From NCBI GenBank assembly GCA_022826645.1, contig JAJDUM010000115.1, positions 1 through 45,653 of the forward strand: a stretch of DNA of 45,653 nt, in the 5' to 3' direction. The notes beneath the pieces are model-generated. The model saw only the letters and a program-made list of their open reading frames with translations. It ran no database searches and was not told the origin of the DNA. Position numbers and translations under genes: made by a program. The stretch's first letter is position 1. Each line of letters begins with the position of its first letter. This stretch comes from Candidatus Poribacteria bacterium (GTDB taxonomy: Bacteria > Poribacteria > WGA-4E > PCPOR2b). Positions 41,137 to 45,653 of this stretch are shown piece after piece.

Positions 41137-42708
41137 ATGACAGGTGGAGAACTTTTTGTCGAATGTTTGAAAGCACAAGGTGTTAAGGATATCTTCGGTA
41201 TACCCGGTGGGCACTTGGACCCGGTCTATGAATCACTCTACAAGAATCGTGACATAATCCGTCACTATGTTGGTCGCCACGAGGGTGGATGTGCGTTCAT
41301 GGCGGATGGATATGCTCGCTCCACAGGTGAAGTCGGTGTATGTATGACCGTGCCAGGACCGGGCGCAGCCAACGCTGCGATCGGAATTGGCGAAGCATAT
41401 ACGGCTTGCTCCCCGGTGCTGTTAGTCACCGGACAAAATCCTTCCCATCTTGCCAAAAAAGATCCGGGGAAGATGTTTCACGGTTTAGATCAGAAGGCTG
41501 CGTTTGCGACAATGACGAAGCATATAGAGATTGTTCATAATATCCGAGAAATCCCCGGTGCCGTCAATCGAGCCTTCGGGGCATTGCGTTCAGGGCGCCC
41601 ACGACCCGTTTTAATTGAACTTGCTACCGATGCGCTGCGTGCCGAGATGGACGATTCTGACGTGTCTATTCCCCCTATGAACAAAGGGCTGCGACCGGGC
41701 GCAAGTCCCGACGAAATTAATGAAGCTATTGAGTTGATTGAGAAAGCAGAACGTCCGTTCATTTTTGCGGGCGGCGGGATCTGCCATACACGGGCGACCG
41801 AAGAGCTACTTGAGTTTGCAAGATTACTCGACGCGCCTGTCGCAACGAGCGCAAAGGCCAAGGGCGCAATCCCTGAAGATTCACCATACTCACTGCGTGT
41901 TTTCAACAATCCCACCACGCACAGAGCGTTGAAGGAATCTGATCTGTTGATTGCCATCGGTACACGCTTCACCTATCGGGACACAGGCAACTGGTCGCTG
42001 AAGATTAACCAGCCGCTGCTGCATATCGAAGCTGATCCCGCAGAGATTAATCGGGACTATCCCGCCGCTGTCGGCATTAGTGCGAATCCGAAGGTAGTCC
42101 TGCAGCAACTGAATGCCGAACTCAAGGAACGATCTGACGGTTGGGGTGAGCAATTGCGCGCATTGCACAGACAGGCGGCTTATGCGGAACGTTCACCTAT
42201 TATTGAACAACTCCGCGCTGCAATGCCTCTTGATGCTATTTTGAGCGTTGATGTGAATATCACCGGATATGCTGCGACGCAAGACTTCACAGTTTACGGA
42301 CCGGGCATGTATATCTGGTCCGGAATTTCCGTTGCGATGGGAATTGGATTGACAGGGGCAATTGGTGCACAGGTCGCCCATCCAGATCGTAAAGTGGTAG
42401 CCCTCTGTGGAGATGGTGGTTTCCTGATGAACAGCCCGGAACTGGCTACGGCAGTGAAGTATAATCTCCCAATCGTCACGATTGTCATGAACGATAACAC
42501 CTACAGCTCAATTTCGCGGACGCAGGTCGATCGGTTTGGGACGGGCATGGGCGTGGATCTAGTCAATCCTGATTTCGTCAAATTTGCGGAATCGTTTGGT
42601 GCTGTCGGTTTTTGCGTCGAAGATGAGGCTGATTTCAAACCGATAGTTGATAAAGCATTGACGCTGGACAAGCCCTCCCTGATCGAGGTCATTAAGCGTA
42701 AACAATAA
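41137..42708 (+). CDS. acetolactate-synthase-like thiamine-diphosphate enzyme
   Basis: This 523-aa three-domain TPP enzyme of the acetohydroxyacid synthase / benzoylformate decarboxylase / glyoxylate carboligase superfamily has the activating glutamate E49 in GRHEGGCAFMADGYAR. The Mg-ThDP motif LCGDGGFLMNSPELATAVKYNLPIVTIVMNDN is near 420-452. A central domain (about 195-325) resembles the FAD/DHS-like fold. It is shorter than IlvB (about 550-570) and no small subunit ilvN follows, so a carboligase or 2-keto-acid decarboxylase is as likely as branched-chain synthesis. AAAGGAG supports the ATG. Confidence 0.85.
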   Translation: MTGGELFVECLKAQGVKDIFGIPGGHLDPVYESLYKNRDIIRHYVGRHEGGCAFMADGYARSTGEVGVCMTVPGPGAANAAIGIGEAYTACSPVLLVTGQNPSHLAKKDPGKMFHGLDQKAAFATMTKHIEIVHNIREIPGAVNRAFGALRSGRPRPVLIELATDALRAEMDDSDVSIPPMNKGLRPGASPDEINEAIELIEKAERPFIFAGGGICHTRATEELLEFARLLDAPVATSAKAKGAIPEDSPYSLRVFNNPTTHRALKESDLLIAIGTRFTYRDTGNWSLKINQPLLHIEADPAEINRDYPAAVGISANPKVVLQQLNAELKERSDGWGEQLRALHRQAAYAERSPIIEQLRAAMPLDAILSVDVNITGYAATQDFTVYGPGMYIWSGISVAMGIGLTGAIGAQVAHPDRKVVALCGDGGFLMNSPELATAVKYNLPIVTIVMNDNTYSSISRTQVDRFGTGMGVDLVNPDFVKFAESFGAVGFCVEDEADFKPIVDKALTLDKPSLIEVIKRKQ

Positions 42709-42756
42709 GTCGTCGCAAAGTAAATAAAGTTGCCGGCATATTGCTTTGAATCTCGC

Positions 42757-42958
42757 CTGCCTGCTCTCGGCTTGTCGGAGTCCCGCCTGTCCCGCCTGCC
42801 CGGATCCTATCGGGGGATTTTATCGGGACTCCGTAGCCTTTAACTGTTTTGCAGAGGGCGACCCATCGGCGTGCGCCTACTACAGCATAGCAGTCGGGAT
42901 TTTTTATAATAGGATCTACGCAACCAACTGTAGGTGGGGCCTCCCCGATAAATCGGGA
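42757..42958. repeat. repeat block downstream of the TPP enzyme gene
   Basis: It contains the tgcctgctctcgg...gagtcccgcctgtcccgcc wording shared with 40,914-40,994, plus the palindromes cccgg...tatcggg (42,799-42,814) and cccgat-aa-atcggg (42,945-42,958). It fills the 316-bp gap before the APH-like gene; no gene is seen. Confidence 0.6.
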
Positions 42959-43024
42959 TTCAGAGCAACTTGCCCCGCGCAACTAGGCTGAAATACGTAG
43001 GCACTGTATGAGTTCAACCCCCAC

Positions 43025-44140
43025 ATGAACCAGCCAGAACTCCCACAAGTAATCGGACAGATTGCTGCATACCTCCATGTTTCACCCAATAAAATAACAT
43101 GTGCCCCGATTCGGCACGGTACGCACGAACGAAACAATGTCTGGCGACTCACAGCGATGGGACGCTCCTTCCTCCTGAAACAACATCTGATAACCCAACC
43201 AGTGGGCGAATCTACCTTTACACCGTTCCAAATCGAAACCGCGGTCCTTTTGAGATTACATCAGGCGGGATGCCGCGTGCCAGAACTTTACTGGTGGTCA
43301 GATTCAGCTAACGTTTTGCTCATGGAGTGGTGTGGAGATATGACGCTCGATGACCTCGCACAGGAAACGCCGGTGGATGAGCTTAGAGAAATTGTACGGA
43401 ACACCGTCCGAGCGTTCTGTCAACTGGAAGAGGGGTTTGCCAGATCTGCTGACACGCTCAAGCCCTACATATATCCACTCGATTATTCAGTTAATTTGCG
43501 CGAGACGCTGCAGGCTCTATTGGATCAGGGAAGGAAAATCCTCGACTATTTGGGGTGGATGAGAGGAGAGCCAATTTCCTCCGATGAGGGCGCAAGACTG
43601 GACGCAATTTGGATCCGCTTGGCGGATCGCTTGCGTTGCGCTACGCCGACGTTGGGCACTTTGGACTATAACGCACGGAACATCGTGGTTGACGGGAATA
43701 TCCCAACCTTCATTGATTTTCCGACTATCGGTTGGGATTGGGGTGAGCGGCGTCTGGTGCAATCACTCAATAGCTTGGGGGCAAATCGCGCAAACGGGAA
43801 TTTCGTCAGCCTGCTAAATCAAGAGATTGTGAGAGACTTTGCCGGGAAAGCTGCCAGCGTTCGGGAGAACTGTTTAGAGACAGATATTGCTGCGCAGGTA
43901 GATTCTCATCAGCTGCTCTTTTACCTATTGATTGTCTATCGACTCCTGCAAGTGACAGCGCAGCCGGAAGCAGCAGAGAGCCAATCCACCTTACGGGCGT
44001 GGGGCGATCCACAGGTGAGATTCCGACGCGCATTGGTGCTGCTCACTGATTCTCATCTCAGCGAAGAGCCAGATACGGCACAGATCCAAGAAATCATCGC
44101 CACTTTTCGAGACGTATCAAAACAGAATGATGATCCTTAA
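43025..44140 (+). CDS. APH-fold (aminoglycoside/homoserine kinase-like) phosphotransferase
   Basis: This 371-aa protein has the kinase-like APH fold. A lysine sits in the ATP-site strand SFLLKQH (about 49-55), with the hinge-like VLLMEWCGDMTL near 98-109. The catalytic loop GTLDYNARNIVV (about 212-223) has the aspartate and asparagine, but the usual HGD is TLD. The metal-binding FIDFPTIGWDWGERRL follows. The family includes kinases of antibiotics, sugars, homoserine and choline. The context (repeats on both sides, no resistance genes) favours a metabolic or unknown small-molecule kinase. No clear ribosome site precedes the ATG. Confidence 0.78.
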   Translation: MNQPELPQVIGQIAAYLHVSPNKITCAPIRHGTHERNNVWRLTAMGRSFLLKQHLITQPVGESTFTPFQIETAVLLRLHQAGCRVPELYWWSDSANVLLMEWCGDMTLDDLAQETPVDELREIVRNTVRAFCQLEEGFARSADTLKPYIYPLDYSVNLRETLQALLDQGRKILDYLGWMRGEPISSDEGARLDAIWIRLADRLRCATPTLGTLDYNARNIVVDGNIPTFIDFPTIGWDWGERRLVQSLNSLGANRANGNFVSLLNQEIVRDFAGKAASVRENCLETDIAAQVDSHQLLFYLLIVYRLLQVTAQPEAAESQSTLRAWGDPQVRFRRALVLLTDSHLSEEPDTAQIQEIIATFRDVSKQNDDP

Positions 44141-44224
44141 TCAGGTCCAGCGAAATTACTAGGTTCTGTTGACATTTCATCGAAGCCAGACAATCAAGGG
44201 AGATGCACAGACGCATGATTCTTT

Positions 44225-44281
44225 GTAGGGGTTGGCTCTCTCAACCCGCGTTGGGAGTGGGCGAGGGAACCTCGCCCCTAC
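44225..44281. repeat. 57-bp inverted-repeat element gtagggg...cccctac
   Basis: GTAGGGG (44,225-44,231) and CCCCTAC (44,275-44,281) pair. Inside, GCGAGG-GAA-CCTCGC (44,261-44,275) and CTCAAC...GTTGGGAG form further stems. It looks like a clover-shaped intergenic repeat of the REP type. Confidence 0.55.
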
Positions 44282-44341
44282 GGTTATGGACCGTTTCACA
44301 CAAAATATCGACACGCCCTAGCTATTTGGTTTAGAATCAAT

Positions 44342-45223
44342 CTACCACGTCCGTTCCTTCAACAACTCTTCGATGGCATCTCTCGGCACAGGCAGCTCAT
44401 CGATATGGTCTTCCAACCAGCCGGAGAAATCTTTTTCGATGTCGTCCGTCCACCGTGCATCGATCTGACCGGGTGTATATTTTCCCTCACTCAAGCGAGT
44501 TTTACCGAACTGATCCCTCAACCGAACAAGCTCCGAAGTTTTCACCACTGTTTCAGCAAGGTGTGGTGGAATAAAAATAACGCCATCCTCTTTTCCGAGC
44601 ACAACATCGCCCGGCATGACCGTCGCCTGCCCGATACGTATCGGTGTGTTGACACCCGCCAACATAATCGTAGGCGAAGCGTAGGTTGGACTCCAGCCCC
44701 TGACAAAACTGGTAAAACCGGGGATCTCCTTGATACCGTCCAAGTCGCGCACAGCGGCATCGTGCACAACACCATTGCCAGATTTGGAGTAGATGGCAAT
44801 TGCAAGGTTGTCACCGATGACAGGTCCCTCCTCGACCTTGCCGAAAACGTCGGCGACATAAACATCTCCTTGAACCAGCATGTCGATGGGCCAAGAGATC
44901 TGGTCTCCGACGCAGCCACACCGCTCACCCTTCTCCTCCATCAGCGTTCGCATTACCGGTCGGCGTGGCATGTAGACCGCTGTTAATGCCCTGCCAACGA
45001 GTACGCCGTCTGGGTGCGTACATTTCCAGTTGCCTTCATACTGCCATTGGTATCCATTACCGCGCAGTGTGCCCCACGCTTGGGTTACCGATACATTTTT
45101 CAGCCGTTCGATAATATCATCCGAAACTTTCGGGCGACCGTCAGGGAATCGTTCTCCCTCCCACTCGTGGGTATATTCAATCAATTCATCTCGTGTCAGA
45201 TTCAGTGGCGCAAATTTTTCCAT
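44342..45223 (-). CDS. RraA/HMG-aldolase family protein
   Basis: This 293-aa protein of the RraA-like / 4-hydroxy-4-methyl-2-oxoglutarate aldolase superfamily shows SVTQAWGTLRGNGY, GRALTAVYMPRR, HDAAVRDLDGIKEIPGFTSFVRGWSP (the conserved Arg-Asp segment) and PGDVVLGKEDGVIFIPPHLAE. It is longer than RraA itself (about 160 aa), with extra N- and C-terminal helices. Such long members are frequent in marine bacteria and probably have aldolase or lyase activity on sugar acids or aromatic-derived keto acids. RNase E inhibition is unlikely. A GAGGAGA ribosome site precedes the ATG, and the promoter is at 45,264-45,292. Confidence 0.87.
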   Translation of the reverse strand: MEKFAPLNLTRDELIEYTHEWEGERFPDGRPKVSDDIIERLKNVSVTQAWGTLRGNGYQWQYEGNWKCTHPDGVLVGRALTAVYMPRRPVMRTLMEEKGERCGCVGDQISWPIDMLVQGDVYVADVFGKVEEGPVIGDNLAIAIYSKSGNGVVHDAAVRDLDGIKEIPGFTSFVRGWSPTYASPTIMLAGVNTPIRIGQATVMPGDVVLGKEDGVIFIPPHLAETVVKTSELVRLRDQFGKTRLSEGKYTPGQIDARWTDDIEKDFSGWLEDHIDELPVPRDAIEELLKERTW

Positions 45224-45263
45224 CGTTATCTCCTCAAGAAAACTGTAAAGTCAATATATCTGC

Positions 45264-45292
45264 ATTATAGTCCACACCTATAATAAAATCAA
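45264..45292 (-). promoter_or_regulatory. candidate sigma-70 promoter of the RraA-like gene
   Basis: On the minus strand TTGATT (45,292-45,287), a 17-nt spacer and TATAAT (45,269-45,264) lie 41 bp before the start codon. Confidence 0.55.
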
Positions 45293-45323
45293 GATGGCTA
45301 TTTGGCTCCCCGATGAAGGCGTG

Positions 45324-45358
45324 TTGACAATTGGCAGCGCGTCGGTTGGGTTGAGGGG
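45324..45358 (+). repeat. dispersed repeat (ttgaca...ttgggttgag family), copy 2
   Basis: It aligns with 8,754-8,788. It is followed by ccgtgaaacccaac, which can pair with ttgggttgag to form a hairpin. Confidence 0.5.
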
Positions 45359-45515
45359 AGAACCGTGAAACCCAACAATATCCGCTCGCTGTAGGTCGGG
45401 CCTCTTGCTCACCTCGCCTATTTGTTAAATGTCAACAGAACGTAATTCAGAACAGGTCTGGATGTCTACAAATCCCTATATTTCTGCTTTGCACAACTGC
45501 ACCATGTCGGTTATA

Positions 45516-45531
45516 ATAACGCAAGTTGCTA
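45516..45531 (+). repeat. possible insertion-sequence terminus 'ataacgcaagttgcta'
   Basis: It lies 72 bp before the partial gene at 45,603 and is the best copy of a motif also found at 23,469 and 40,754. If the downstream gene is a transposase, this could be its left end. Confidence 0.45.
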
Positions 45532-45602
45532 TTTGAATATCCATGGAATTTCCGTTAGAGTATTTGTTGCCTAAAACAAAACACTCAAACAGGAGAATCC
45601 CA

Positions 45603-45653
45603 TGGACTTAGTAATTGTAGCATTTTATACGCTTTGTGACGATCTGTTAATTC
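45603..45653 (+). CDS. 5' end of a truncated gene, possibly a transposase
   Basis: Seventeen codons (start MDLVIVAFYTLCDDLLI) run to the window edge after an AGGAG ribosome site (about 45,592). The pattern of a short hydrophobic stretch with CDD resembles the beginnings of IS982/IS5-like DDE transposases. The upstream repeat motif fits an insertion-sequence left end. Too little is present to be sure. Confidence 0.35.

Noticed and set aside
45324..45358. ttgaca at the start of this repeat as a -35 box
   Set aside because: The same bases occur in the homologous repeat at 8,754 with no -10 element at the right distance, so it is part of the repeat.

Overview
The window looks like a piece of a moderately GC-balanced, Gram-negative-type bacterial chromosome. 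It has an outer-membrane beta-barrel of the Omp85/BamA type, a TonB-like envelope protein and MacB/Lol-like ABC export parts. The mix of PhyH and TauD dioxygenases, a heparinase II/III-like lyase, mannonate dehydratase, an RraA-like protein, TolB/NHL propellers and very many intergenic palindromes resembles what I remember of Candidatus Poribacteria and similar sponge- or marine-associated lineages. That placement is recollection of gene content, not a search result. No rRNA, tRNA or CRISPR array was seen.

Layout. (1) 1-2,034: the C-terminal barrel of an Omp85-like protein, preceded by a 53-bp perfect hairpin that puts a stop in the barrel frame, then a membrane-anchored TonB-like/PA14 protein. 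(2) 2,107-10,080: metabolic and housekeeping genes: a threonine-dehydratase-like PLP enzyme, an SDR plus TauD-type dioxygenase pair, dapB, the tightly overlapping minus-strand operon tyrA-cmk-plsC, a CYTH protein and a class V aminotransferase. (3) 10,249-12,302: two tandem secreted TolB-like propeller genes, the first split by an in-frame TAG. (4) 12,400-23,431: a largely plus-strand catabolic region with uxuA-like mannonate dehydratase, an NHL propeller (minus), SDR, acetamidase/formamidase, maleate-isomerase-like protein, heparinase II/III-like lyase and PhyH oxygenase. It ends in a four-gene coupled operon: unknown protein, DHDPS/NAL-type aldolase, degenerate amidohydrolase, intact amidohydrolase. 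(5) 23,440-27,790: a repeat-rich accessory island with FRG-TPR, DUF805 and a PD-(D/E)XK nuclease with a C-terminal membrane helix, all on the minus strand, followed by two inverted-repeat elements. (6) 27,793-37,793: a large transketolase-like protein, an AstE/AspA-type deacylase with an ABC ATPase and a short FtsX-type permease, a TIM-barrel glycosidase-like protein, ThiO-like oxidase, Uma2 nuclease and a MacB permease. (7) 38,208-45,223: HAD phosphatase, glycosidase-like protein, an acetolactate-synthase-like TPP enzyme flanked by duplicated repeat blocks, an APH-fold kinase and an RraA-family protein. (8) The end carries a probable insertion-sequence terminus and the first 17 codons of a possible transposase.

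How it fits together. Regions 4 and 7 suggest a scavenger of uronic-acid-containing polysaccharide and of small oxygenated or amide compounds. The lyase would release unsaturated uronates, SDR and UxuA would channel hexuronates toward 2-keto-3-deoxygluconate, and the aldolase-family protein could cleave a 2-keto acid. This is inference from family membership and co-location. The most novel-looking parts are the operon headed by an unrecognised 250-aa protein, the FRG-TPR/DUF805/nuclease island, and the dense set of intergenic palindromes and small inverted-repeat elements.
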